A stretch of DNA of 64,000 nt. It comes from Muscardinus avellanarius. Lineage: Eukaryota; Chordata; Mammalia; Rodentia; Gliridae. Each line of letters opens with the position of its first letter. Position 1 is the stretch's first letter. The stretch spans positions 26,320,821-26,384,820 of the forward strand of contig OY726563.1 of assembly GCA_963383645.1 (NCBI GenBank). The letters are read 5' to 3'. The notes beneath the pieces are model-generated. The model was not told the origin of the DNA. It worked only from the letters and a program-made list of their open reading frames with translations, and made no database searches. Shown here in pieces: positions 48,877 to 60,230 of the stretch. The position numbers and the translations under genes are program-made.

Positions 48877-51001
48877 TTTGATAATCTTTTATGTTCCTCA
48901 ATGTTATAGAATATTAAAATTATCAACATAGTGACGTGGTTATTATGTTAAAATTATTATTATAATAATGTGTTTAAAAATGATCATCACAGTGGCACAT
49001 TACTGCTTACAAATTGATTCACAGAAAATTTATATTTGGATTATAAAAAAGAGACATAGAGTTAAACCTTTATATGTGATATTCAAAAACACTGGTATTT
49101 CATTATTTATATAAATGTCATTTGGGCGTAAAAAGTATTGTGTTCATTTAAAGTTTTTTTTTACTTCCCTTTCAAAATTATTTTTACTCGAACGTATACC
49201 TGAGAAAATAATATCTTAGACTTCTAGCAATATACTGGTATTGCATTCTGAAGGTTTTACTAAGAATTCACTTAGAAAAATATATACCAGGTACAAAATA
49301 TTTACTTTGTATTGTATTCTATTCACTAATTATGCTTAAAGTGTAGCTCTACAGAAATGCTGAACAGCAACAAAAATAATTTTATACTACACTAGAAAGA
49401 ACTTAATTTTTTATAAAAAATGAGCCATGGCTGGGATAATCATGAATGGCTTCAAGGGAGAGGTGGCAAGAAGCTGGAGAGTTGAATGTTTTAGATTGAA
49501 GACAAAGTACAAGACAATTTTCACAAATGGTAAAATCAAAGGCCACTAAAAGGGGGATATTGGATACTTACTGAAAACTAAAAACACATTTTATTAGGTT
49601 GTTGAGGAGCCATTTTTTCTCTTCCTCTAATAACTTCTCATAACAGAAGAATGTCTGTAGTTACAGATGGATGGGGAACTAAACTAAAGCTATTGCTCTG
49701 GCCACTCTCTTTATACCTTTATTCATTCCACTCTAAGGGAACTGCAGTTATTTATGGGGTCAGTAAGACCTAGAGAAGGAACAAAACATTCCTGGCAATT
49801 CCTTATCTTCAAAATAATATAATCCTTAGAACATATGGTTTATTCTCTTGCCTAGTAAGTGGTGTGAGAGGTGGAGAAGGTTCTAAAAGGCCTATCTTTT
49901 GGAAGGAGAAAGGTCAAATTCAATGTCAAAGTTGACTAAGGTAAAACTCAATCCCTTTAGTTTTTCTCATGCACCAATGTGTTAGTTCCAATGGTTGATT
50001 TGAAGAAAAAGCAAAGTTGTATACATTATGTTTTATGTTGACTTATGCAAAGTAATAAATCCACCACAGAAATTGAAGAACAGGAAATATGTCTGACAGT
50101 GGAATTCAATTTAACTATAAATTGATATAAAATTTAACATACTCTTTATTTTCCATGTAGTTTATACTAGCTCATAATTCCAGAATAAATATTATAAATA
50201 TCAAGCATCAACCTTCATGACTAAATAAATTTGATGTTTACTTTCTAGCCATAACAATTTTTAAATATTGCTCTATTTTCTTTACAATAAAAGATGGATA
50301 AAAAGAGATCAATTTCTTCTTGTTAGAGCATACCCTGAATTCCTGTATAGGATAAAAATAGATTCTGATTCACTCCTCATATCTACAAGTTAAAGCGAGA
50401 AACTGTAAGTGGCATATCAGGTTCAGGATTCAACCACTAGTCCATCAACTCACTTTGTTGAAGCAACAGCAGGATGAGAAAACCTGCTCTATTAGTTTCT
50501 GGTGACCATACAATCTCATGATGGAAACATTTTCTTAAATTTTCTTTATTCATATATGTAAGCAGTATTAGAATATTCATCTTTGCCTACAGGAACACAT
50601 GCACAGATATTTTCCTTCAGTGATTAAAAACATAGCTCTTTTGGGCCTGACTCTTTCACCCTACCATTTCATATCCTACCCACATTTTCTAGAACTTAGA
50701 CATGTTTTCTGGAAATTTCCCATGATCTTATCTTCTTAGAATAATTTCTCTAATTGATGTCCTATTATTCATACCTCATGTTTTTGTTTTTAATTTTACA
50801 GGGATCACCTGTCCTATAAATATCTTACCTCAAACTCACATTCAGTAAAATATGCACCTTAACATCACTTCCTTAAATATCTCCCTAGGACACTACTAAG
50901 TTCTTTACTTTAGTTCTTTATCTTTTGCCATGTTACTTCTCATATGAAGGACGAACTAACAAAGCTGTAAAAGGTATCCTAAAAGCTCCCCTTAAAAGCT
51001 C

Positions 51002-51290
51002 CAGACACAGTGGTGGAAGCCTGTAATCCTAGTACTTAAGAAGTGGAGACCAGAGGACCTCTGGTTCTGTAATCGCAGTACTTGAGAGGCTGAGGCAGGA
51101 GGACTGCAGGCTCAAGGCCCGCCTCAGTCTCAGCTTCAGCCTCAGCAACATGAAAAGACCGTTTCAAAATGAAAATTAAAAATGGCTGGGAATGTAGTTC
51201 TTACCTGGAGGTAGAACATACCTAGGTTTAATCCCTAGTCATACATACATGCATACACACACACAGAAACACTCACACAAGTATGTGCAC
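51002..51290 (+). mobile_element. SINE with duplicated B1 portion
   Basis: Two partial B1 heads follow each other: GACACAGTGGTGGAAGCCTG then TGTAATCGCAGTACTTGAGA. After them come the linker CAAAATGAAAATTAAAAATG, the ID half GGCTGGGAATGTAG and a CATA/CACA-rich tail. Either an internal duplication or one SINE inserted in another. Confidence 0.8.
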
Positions 51291-52219
51291 ACAAAAAAGT
51301 CCCCTTTACCCAAATGAATTATTTACATGGACAGTACATATAACTATTCTATCATTTCTGATGTATCAGGAACAAAAGATGGTCCTTTCACCTTTTTGCT
51401 ACACAATATGTTCATAATATATTCATGGGAAGAAAGGCACACATTACAATATCACCACAATGCTAAGATGTATATTTGATACACTTGAAGGTTTTTGAAT
51501 TTGAGATAAAATATCCAATTTATATTTACCTTTGAAGTGGTAGTGTGTGTTCATCCTAAACAGCTGGGATCGAATTAATGGTACATCATAAAACCTAATA
51601 TGTCTTAAATAAGGTAAAATTTGATATATTTTCAGGCCCTTGCATTATTATATCATGCCTTGGGGTTTAGGACATATTTCACTATTAGTCTAATGTGATG
51701 GAATAATATAATGATAGATTAAAGAAGAATATGAAACAATAAATAGTGGATTTTCTAGCAATTGTATATGGTATTTTTTATTAATAATGTATTGTCTATT
51801 AAAGAATTTAATGAAAACATAATGTGCAGAACAGAAATTATATCCATAACTATAATGACAGTGAATAGTGACTTAAATGGCATTTAACAGATGTTCTATT
51901 TTCTAAGTAACAGCTGCTTGATGCATTCATTGTACCAAGTTAATGATCTGCTAGTGTTATTTCAATTCACAGATAAATTACTGTGCTCTCTTTAAAAAAG
52001 ATATGTAATTTTTCATGAGAATGATAGTGTAACAGACTTTAAAAATAAGTAATAGTTCTCATGTTTTCATAGCCAAGAGGAGTGATGAGTTGAAGTAATT
52101 ATCCAGATAATCCAGAAGCAGATCTTTTTAAATAGGGAAAGCTGATTGAAAAATATAGGACATGGTTGAGCGAACAGTTTGGAGATCCCATCAGATTGTC
52201 TTGCTTATATGACATTATC

Positions 52220-52359
52220 CAGTGGTTTTCCACTTGTCCAGGTATTAGAATCACTGGCTACTCTCAAAGCAATTAAGTCCTTGATGAGACCAAAGAGTTG
52301 GTATGTTTTTCAATTTTCCCAGGTGATTTCAATATACAACCATAGTTAAGAACCAGTGG
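52220..52359. mobile_element. MER20-like hAT DNA transposon
   Basis: Ends CAGTGGTTTT and AACCAGTGG are imperfect inverted repeats. Inside are TATTAGAATCACTGGCTACT near the left end and CCCAGGTGATTTCAATATAC near the right, as in the MER20 consensus. About 140 bp, a non-autonomous remnant. Confidence 0.65.
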
Positions 52360-53387
52360 CAAGCAACAAGACATATTCTTTCGTGATGTTTTAATAGGTT
52401 ATGATCATTAAATTTTAGAAATAAAGCGGCAAGAAAAGAATAAGAAAAACTAATGATTATTATTTCTTGATTTTGAATATTATAAAATTATATCCCCAAA
52501 ATAAATGTGAAAAGCACAGTAACTTGTCATATAAGCCGATATTTGAATGTCAGTGATTTTGCATTATTTAATACCCTAAATTAAATTCAAACTTTTCTGT
52601 ATGTGGTTCTCTCAAGCAACCCTTGGTATATTAAGACTACTGTTAATGAAATCTACTGGTTAATTTATTAAAAATGATAGATTTGAATATACCAAAAGCT
52701 TCTAAGTTTATTATATTTTGGGACAATTATAATTTTTATCAATTGACTTGGAATTTTTGATTAATTCAACCAAATCAGAAATATATAAGATTTATTATTG
52801 ATTGAATTAGAAAATCATATAGATTAAACTTTGTTATACTTTATTTTTCCAGATATAATGATCAACATAGAAATAAACTACTTAATCACATGCATATTTA
52901 CTTTCTTATGGTTATATTTGTTTCCCCTATTCACATACTCAACAACTGGACTATTAGTGAAAGAGTCAGAATTAATTTATTTATATCCAACCAATCAGAG
53001 TGATTTTAAGATTGCAAAAATACCTTCTAAAGTCCAAAATAACATCAGTGAGAACAGAATATAGACACTCATAGTTGATAAATGTACACATTTTCATTTT
53101 ATTACTTTAATATGAACTTATACTTTGTGCACATTAAATGTGGCTATGGTTTGTTTTATTGTTTTGTGTATAATGAGTAATTTAGTGTTATTTTAGAGTT
53201 AGATTGGCTTATAATTGCTGGAAAATAAGATATGATAATAACAGAAAAATTTACTGGAATCAGAGATAGTACTGCATTCTAGTTATGATTTTGCTATGAA
53301 TGAGGACTTTAATTTTCTCACCCATTAAATGAAAGCATTTAATCAGATGATTTCTGATGTTTTCATTTGTTCTGAACTAGAATAGGC

Positions 53388-53583
53388 TTTTTTGTGGGGG
53401 TACTAAGGATTGAATCCAAGGGCATTTTACCTCTGAGCTATACCCCCAGCCATATATTTTTGAAAAAAGTCTAGCTTAAGTTGCTGAGGGTGTTGCTAAG
53501 TTGCTGATGCTGGCCTCAAACCTATGAGTCTCCTGTCTCAGCCTCCCAAGTACTGAGATTATTGGTGTGTACCACCATGCCCT
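53388..53583 (-). mobile_element. B1-dID-type dimeric SINE
   Basis: Antisense: GTACTAAGGATTGAATCCAA, GAGCTATACCCCCAGCC, CAGCCTCCCAAGTACTGAGA and GTACCACCATGCCCTG. Confidence 0.88.
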
Positions 53584-53620
53584 GTTAAATCTTGAATAAT
53601 TTTAAATGCACATCAAAACC

Positions 53621-53810
53621 ATGCCAGGTATGGTGGTACATACCTAAAGGTCCAGTACTTGGGAGGCTGAAATAAGAGGATTGTAAGTTTGAAGTCAGCT
53701 TTAGCAACTTAGTGAAACCCTGTCTCAATGTAAAAATACAGAAAAAGCTGGGAGTTTTGGCTTAATGGTAAAACCATATTGGGTTTCATCCCTAGTACCA
53801 CAATAAAAAA
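53621..53810 (+). mobile_element. B1-dID-type dimeric SINE
   Basis: Sense: ATGCCAGGTATGGTGGTACA, CTTGGGAGGCTGAAATAAGA, and AGCTGGGAGTTTTGGCTTAA. It faces the antisense SINE at 53388-53583 across only 37 bp. Confidence 0.88.
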
Positions 53811-55035
53811 GAAGAAAAATATCTCATTATATTTTAATTTTATCTCTTATACTGCAATTTATTTCTGAAGATATATTTAATGTGCACCAAGTATGTGCTA
53901 GACACAATATTGTGTATATGGGAAATAACTGTGAACATAGCATACATTTTGCTGTCTTTTTGTCAAGTGAATTATTAATGTTTATGTCATAGTCCAAGAA
54001 CATAGAGGTTATCATAAGAGCTCAGGGATCCCAAGCAGTTCTGGTAGTCAAATTCTTTAGGAGCTAGTTATTGCCTCTAGAATGCCAGAACCATTTCTTT
54101 CCATCAGTTCTATTCTATTGACATCAATGTTTTATATATCAACCTGCAAAAATCCCATTAATTGAGAGTAGGAATGTATAAAGGGAAAATAATGTGTGAT
54201 CACTTCTGAAATGACAAACGCCACAGTTTAGCTCCCTCATGGCATCTCTGCTGCCTAAACCTTGCAACTAGGAATAATCTATTCTTTCAAAATCTTAATA
54301 TTAATTACTCATCCTTTAGTACTGTTATGATGGAAGCCAACTTAATTGTAAGATACAGTGAAAGAACTACATGGCTTTAGGGATTTCAGAGTAGCTTTAA
54401 ACAAATTTTTTTTCAATTATCTTTACCAAACTGTTACCTTCTTTCAGTTATTATTCTAAAAAGTCTTTCTTCATGTTATTTTTACTTTAAAATGTATCAT
54501 TTATATTTCTAACTTATTTGGACTTAGAAAATGTATTCACTTCTTTTTCTAGAACTGCAATCTGAGGAAAAGATCACAGAGTAGGACCAGACAGAACAGT
54601 TATTTTGCCTGCCTCTGTCCTGTTCATTAATCAGCCTTATACGCTCAAACTACTTCTCAAAGTTCTCCTGGTTTTTTTTTTCCCCTTGTGCTATCAATAA
54701 GAATATGATATGGGACACCTAAGTGATTCTGAGGTTTAGAGTCATTTCCAACCATATGGTACCTTTAAATACCAAAACTGTGTCATGCACCACTCAGTAT
54801 CTTTTGGAAGTGCTACATTTTTGCTCTAACTCATGGTTTTAAATGTATGACTGATCAATTTTGAACAGAAAGAAAAGCTAGATAAAAGAATATGCTTAGG
54901 AAAGACCACTTCTACAATATATCAAAAGGATCCTAGCAATGCCAACATTCTGACACCCATCCATGAAGGAGACACAGCAAAAGTCCAGTGTCAGGCTAAT
55001 AGCACTGGTTTTTTTTTTTTACATTATCTTTCTTC

Positions 55036-55190
55036 CAGTTCAGGGGTTGGAATGTTTTTTCTGACAATGGCTCTAGGCTTCACGGGCCATGCCATTCCTG
55101 TCATAGCTCTTCTGTTGGAACACAAGAATAGCCAAAGGCAATAAAAAATAGAAGTGGTTATGTTCCAGTAAAATGTTATTTTTAAACAAT
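55036..55190 (+). mobile_element. hAT/MER-type DNA transposon remnant
   Basis: GGCTCTAGGCTTCACGGGCC, then TATGTTCCAGTAAAATGTTA followed by TTTTTAAACAAT, follows the order of the familiar TTTAGGCTTTGCGGGCC ... GTGTTCCAATAAAACTTTATT element. Family name not assigned with certainty. Confidence 0.5.
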
Positions 55191-56039
55191 AATATTTGAA
55201 TTTCATATAAATTTTATCTATCACAAAAATATTTTTTGAATTTTTTCCAACCATTTAAAATACCATCATTTCATCTGTGAGCTGTACAGAAACAGGCAAC
55301 AGAATATATTGGGCCCTTAAAGTATATATTGTGTATATCTGCTCTAGTTCATCAGACTCTAGTTTGATTTATTTTCACTTTGGTGAGTATCTATTAGGTT
55401 CCTATTAGAAAGCTGAAAAGCTGTCTAGAATCGTGGTAGCACCCAGTAAGTCAGATCATTTAATAGTTCATTTAGGAGCCTCGACCTATATGATTGCTAA
55501 ATTCTTAGGAAAAGTGAATCCCTACTTTACTGCTAATTTTGTACATTTTAAGAAAATAGTCAAGATTCAGAAAAAGAGATATAGGACTTTTGCATCCTTT
55601 ACATCTTCACAATAAGAGAAACATCATTTTCAAAAGACTGGGTTCTGACATTATTGCCATACTAAGTGACTTGAGACTTTTACTTTCATACTGACTTACT
55701 CTAAATGAGCATGGTATCTGCACTTCTATGACACAAAATGGCCAGTAACATGCTTCCTTTGGCTCTATTTTGATGGAAATTCTCATTTCTCTATTTGATC
55801 CATCATTTCTTTGACTGTATTTTCACCTGAGAAGTGAATGAAGATCAGTTAATCATTCTATGATGTAACTGATGAGGTCCGGAAAACCAATAAACACACA
55901 TCTAAAACCTGGAAGATAGTGGCCTTCGTTGTCCTAGGTGAAAGTCATCTAGATGACTGTATTATTGCTTAATCATTGAGAATATCTTTAGCTAATACTT
56001 AGATAAGGTGACTGAATAATGTTCATATTCTCTTGGAAC

Positions 56040-56550
56040 CAATAACTTCCAACAGATAGGTAGGGATCGGGGTATGAATATGAGTAGCATTCCCCACAGG
56101 TCCATGTGTTAAAGGCTTATTTCCCAGGTTCTACTGGGAGTTAGTAGTATCTTTAGGACATGAAACCTTATACAGTAAAATAAATGATGGGTCAAACAGA
56201 GAAATGAGAATTTGCATCAAAATAGAGTCAAAGTAAGCATGTTAGTGGTCATTTTGTGTCAAAGAAGTGCAGATACCATGCTCATTATGCCAGAGGGGTG
56301 TGCCCTCCAAAGGTAATCTAGGACCCTGTTGGTCCTCTCAGTATCTTTATTTCCAAGATCAAAATGTAATCTTTGCTCTGCCGCAAGCTCTTGCCATGAT
56401 GTGCTACCCTCACTACAGAACCAAAGTGACGAGGGTACCAAATTTGGGGCTAGAAACACTGGAACTAGAAGATCAACCTTCTATCTTTATATATGAAGTT
56501 TATTACCTCAGGTATTTCATTATAGTAATGTGAATTTGACTAATATAGTT
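56040..56550 (+). mobile_element. Old medium-reiteration repeat, family unassigned
   Basis: Matches in order a familiar mammalian repeat: CCATGTGTTAAAGGCTTATT, GGGTGTGCCCTCCAAAGG, CTTTGCTCTGCCGCAAGCTC, GCCATGATGTGCTACCCTCA and ATTACCTCAGGTATTTCATT. The frames at 56259-56533 fall inside it and are not genes. Confidence 0.6.
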
Positions 56551-57042
56551 GGTGTTTCTTAATTATTAAAATTTACCTCACAGAAACTTGCTAGAGGGGT
56601 TTTCAAAAGTAAAAGTGTCAATTATGTGGCTTTTTTGTATGTTTGTCTTATGTCCTTATGCCATATACTTGAAAATAGTAAGAATTTAACTATTGCATCT
56701 GTCCCTGTAAGTTATTTAAGGAATAAAATATTATTATGCATTTGTTTCTTGTGAATACTGAACCTATTTCCTTCTCTTCACTCAGAAAGAAGTTTTATTT
56801 TGTATTCATATTTCAAATCCCATTCACACCTTTGTAATTTTACTATATGTGATGATAATGTATAATAATTTTTTACATAGTTTATCCTAACTTTTTACAT
56901 ACCATTGTATAAATAGTGACACACTGTACCATTTAAGGTATTTCCAATTTTAGTGTATTTTACAAAAAACATAAATTTTGTAATATACTCTTCATTGTTT
57001 TATATAATTCTCCCCTGCCTTCTTTAAAGTGACAGCGTTATG

Positions 57043-57240
57043 CTGGCTATGGTGGTGTGTGCCTGTAATCTCAGGTAAATAGCAAGCCGAGGCAGGAAGA
57101 TTGCAATTAGACCTTGGCAACATAACAAGATGCTGTCTCAAATTAAAATATATAAAAGGTGAGGAATATGGCAGAGTGCCTGCTTAGCATGTACAAGGCT
57201 CTGTGTTTGATTTTCAACATTTCATAAAATAAATAAAAAG
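57043..57240 (+). mobile_element. Diverged B1-ID-type SINE
   Basis: GGTGGTGTGTGCCTGTAATC, GAGGCAGGAAGATTGCAA, CTGTCTCAAATTAAAATA and an ID part with GAGTGCCTGCTTAGCATG. The last motif is the ancestral ID form lost in the commoner copies here. Confidence 0.75.
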
Positions 57241-57496
57241 ATAAAGTAAGAGCATTGGAAAAGAAGTGGTGAAATGACCCTTTAATCTATGCCAGGTTAA
57301 GAAAAAAACTAATGATATTCTTGGTCAACATGACAAGAAACTCTTTCATTCAATCTTTATTTGCTTCCCTTATTAAGTCAGAAGTACATCTCTGAAGGTT
57401 CCGTCTTGATTTAATTGACGAGCATACTAAAATGGTTGTCTCATTTTGTTTATTCTGTGTATTTTATGGTAGGCTTAGAAGACTGCTGTGTTTGTA

Positions 57497-57548
57497 ATCC
57501 TGATGGGCAAGCGCTTTGCTATTAAGCTAGATCCCCATCACCCTTATT
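57497..57548 (-). mobile_element. ID-like SINE fragment
   Basis: GGGCAAGCGCTTTGCTATTA followed by AGCTAGATCCCCATCACC is the antisense of an ID/tRNA-Ala-type GGGGATGTAGCTCAGTGG ... AAGCGCTTGCC. It is too diverged, and lacks the 3' arm, to be a tRNA gene. Confidence 0.55.
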
Positions 57549-58607
57549 TACAATTTTTATAGTATTGGAGGGCTATTTTTAAATGGACTATGACTTTACT
57601 AGCAGTTGATGATAAAGAAATTAACTTATAAAAATTATCATAGCAAATGGTGAGTCCTCAAAGATTCATGGCTGCTCTGGTACCAACATGGACTATATTA
57701 TAGACCTTGGGTTATCTAGGCCTAACCGCAGCTTAGGTAAAGAGGTTAAATCCTCAATTGTGTGTTGAACAATCTGTAATGTTTTTCTGTCTTCCACAAA
57801 ACTAACATAGGGTAGTTCTATGTGGAAGGTCCTGGTTTGACTAGTAGTGGCATAATTTTTTTTTTTTAGCTGTAATTATCCATGAATATGACAATAAGCT
57901 AAACTCAAGAAGATTATATTCTAATTTATTGCTAGATGTTCCTTTCTTATTTTGCTTTATAGTTTAATAGAATTTAAAGGTCATAAAACTTTTCTTATTT
58001 AGGAGAATAAACATCACCAGTTTTATGACATGGATGGTTAAAAACCTAAACTAAAAAACTTTTATGTCACATTATTGATAACTATTTTAATATTCTCCAC
58101 ACATAAGTCTCAATACTTCATGTCCACTATTAAACATTCTCAACTTCTTACTATCAACTAATACATTGTTATTTAACTTTATTTTCAATAATTTTATTGC
58201 TAAAGTAATAGAATAACTATATTTTCAAATAGTTCTATTCACTGAGAAATTGATACAGCTTCTTAGAGAAGTCAACATACTTTTGAGTTGTCGATGGTTA
58301 ATTTTTCTTTCCTCATTTGTGACTGATACTAAAAGAATTCAGTGCCTAATTTCTTTTGGATTATTTCAGGCACAAAAATTCTCTTTTGGTAAAAATTTTA
58401 TCTGTTGAAGACTTTTAATGCTACATTATAAATAATGGAAAATCATTTTTCCACCTAGATATAAGGCAGAGTATGCAAATGTGTTATCAGTTGGTAACAA
58501 TCTGGATTCTTTTTAGAGGAAAGATACTTCCTATATCCAGGGAAGAACCTGAACTCTGTTGCCTAATTTTATTTGAATTATCAGTTGTTAGAAATAATAA
58601 TCCTTGG

Positions 58608-58800
58608 CCAGGTGTGGTAGCACATGCTTGTAATCCCAGCATTTAGGAGGCTGAGACAGGAGGATTGCAGTTTGAGGACAGTCTCAGCTACTACTTACTG
58701 AGGCCCTCTGCACCTCAGTGAAACCCTGTTTCAAAATAAAGAATAAAAAATAGGACTAGGGGGTGTAGCTCGGGGTAGAATGCCCCTGTGTTCCATCCCC

Positions 58801-58804
<4 letters not shown>
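58608..58804 (+). mobile_element. B1-dID-type dimeric SINE
   Basis: GGCCAGGTGTGGTAGCACAT, AGGAGGCTGAGACAGGAGGA, the linker CAAAATAAAGAATAAAAAAT, and GGGGGTGTAGCTCGGGG. It ends in a CA repeat. Confidence 0.95.

Positions 58805-58848
<44 letters not shown>
58805..58848. repeat. (CA)22 microsatellite
   Basis: A perfect 44-bp CA run forming the tail of the SINE at 58608-58804. Confidence 0.98.
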
Positions 58849-58850
<2 letters not shown>

Positions 58851-58948
58851 AAGGTTATGTAGTTATCTAGTAGAAAATTCAAAATATGAAAATATGACTT
58901 TAGCACAGTTTAAGCTTATGCTTTTATGTTTTGTGTTCTCATAGAATG

Positions 58949-59156
58949 GGGTTTTTGTTTGTTTGTTTAATTGTTTGTTTTTGTTGGTGGTACTGGGTTC
59001 CTGGAAGCCCTTCTACCTCCGGGCTACACTCCCAGACCTATTTTATTTTTGGAAACAGGGTCTCTTATGCCAGCGCGGCTGGCTTCGAACCTGCGCAATC
59101 ATCCTGTCTCTGCCTCCCAAGAGCAGGGATTACAAGCGTGTGCCACCACGCCCAGC
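58949..59156 (-). mobile_element. Young variant dimeric SINE
   Basis: Antisense copy with a (GTTT)n tail on the left, TGGTACTGGGTTCCTGGAAG, CTTCTACCTCCGGGCTACAC, GCCAGCGCGGCTGGCTTCGA and CACCACGCCCAGC. It shares these variant segments with 61895-62080. TAGAATG flanks both sides (58942-58948 and 59157-59163). Confidence 0.92.
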
Positions 59157-59163
59157 TAGAATG

Positions 59164-59250
59164 TATTTTTTTAATTGGTGCATTGTAGTCATACATCTTA
59201 ATGGAGTACAATGGGGAAAGAATTGGGGAAAGGCTAAATGAGTGAATTTT
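59164..59250. mobile_element. L1 3'-end remnant with inverted 5' part
   Basis: 59164-59207 (TTTAATTGGTGCATTGTAGT...) is the antisense L1 3' end. 59208-59248 (AATGGGGAAAGAATTGGGGA, then AAGGCTAAATGAGTG) reads in sense orientation like 62310-62345. The two halves point in opposite directions. Confidence 0.6.
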
Positions 59251-59668
59251 TTTTAACGATACTTTGTCACTATGTTTCTGCTTTATGTGAAGGCACACTG
59301 GTAAAAAAAGAAAATGACTGGTAAAAAAATACTATTTCATTCATGATTCTTCCATATTTTTCTACCAGATCTAAATTATAGAAAAAGCTATAAGATTAGT
59401 AAATTTATTTTAATGATCATTTTGATAATTTGAACACTTTGAGTCTTATAAAATTTTTATTTACTGCTTTATACTTTAAGGAAGGTTATTACCAAATTTG
59501 TGACTTTCTACTTTCCTGTCCATTTCATCATCCATGAAATATTGCGGACATGTTTATATGCAAACTTTTTATCATATTCCTACTGTAATAATTCCTTTCC
59601 TTAGCCTTCTACTTTATTTATGCTTGTACAGTTTACCTATATATTTCTTTAATACTCACTAAATATTT

Positions 59669-59831
59669 TTTTGAAGTTTTTTTGCAGTACTGGAAATGGA
59701 ACCCAGGGACATTCCACCTCTGAGCTACACCCCCAGCCCTATTTTGTATTCAATATTTTGAAACAGAGTCTCACTGAGTTGCGAAGGGCCTCACTAAGTA
59801 GCTCATGCTGTCCAAGAACCTAGATCCTCTG
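59669..59831 (-). mobile_element. SINE, antisense, truncated
   Basis: GCAGTACTGGAAATGGAACC, GAGCTACACCCCCAGCCC, GGGCCTCACTAAGTAGCTCA and TAGATCCTC. It stops where the next, sense, SINE begins. Confidence 0.88.
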
Positions 59832-59944
59832 GTGAGTGGGAGGCCGATACTTGAGGATTGTGTTTCACAGACAGCCTCAGCTACTTAGCGAGGCCCTTTA
59901 CAACTCAGTGAGACTCTTTTTCAAAAATGAAAAGACTAAAAAGT
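59832..59944 (+). mobile_element. SINE left-half fragment
   Basis: GGGAGGCCGATACTTGAGGA, AGACAGCCTCAGCTACTTAG and CAAAAATGAAAAGACTAAA. The B1 half only, joined back-to-back to the antisense SINE before it. Confidence 0.8.
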
Positions 59945-59945
59945 A

Positions 59946-60118
59946 GGACTTGGCATTTGGAAGACTGAGACAGGAGGATCACGGTTCGCAGACAGCCTCA
60001 GCTACTTAGTGAGACCCTTTACAACTCAGTGAGATCCTGTTTCAAAATAAGGAATAAAAATAGGGCTGGGGGTGCAGCTCAGAGGTAGAATGCCCCTGGG
60101 TTTCATCCCCATTACAGC
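59946..60118 (+). mobile_element. Dimeric SINE, 5'-truncated
   Basis: GGAAGACTGAGACAGGAGGA, AGACAGCCTCAGCTACTTAG, the linker CAAAATAAGGAATAAAAATA, and GGGGGTGCAGCTCAGAGGTA. It runs into an (AAATA)n tail. Confidence 0.92.
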
Positions 60119-60167
60119 AAAAATAAAATAAAATAAAATAAAATAAAATAAAATAAAATAAAATAAA
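60119..60167. repeat. (AAATA)n pentanucleotide repeat
   Basis: About nine perfect AAATA units between two ID-like SINE halves. It probably grew from the SINE A-tail. Confidence 0.95.
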
Positions 60168-60230
60168 GCTGGGAGTGTAGCTTGGAGGTACAATGCCCCT
60201 AGGTTCCATCTCCACTACTTTAAAATAAAG
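60168..60230 (+). mobile_element. Extra ID-like SINE right half
   Basis: AGCTGGGAGTGTAGCTTGGA, then a GGTACAATGCCCCTAGGTTCC stretch. It follows directly on the pentanucleotide repeat and gives a B1-ID-ID arrangement with 59946-60118. Confidence 0.85.

Noticed and set aside
56259..56533. Two opposite frames of 66 and 88 codons
   Set aside because: They lie within an old interspersed repeat that carries its own familiar consensus.
58931..59241. Three overlapping plus-strand frames
   Set aside because: All translate the antisense of a young SINE.
60061..60115. tRNA gene-like A-box/B-box sequence (also in every ID-type half)
   Set aside because: It is the tRNA-derived right half of a SINE; there is no acceptor-stem pairing and it repeats across the window.
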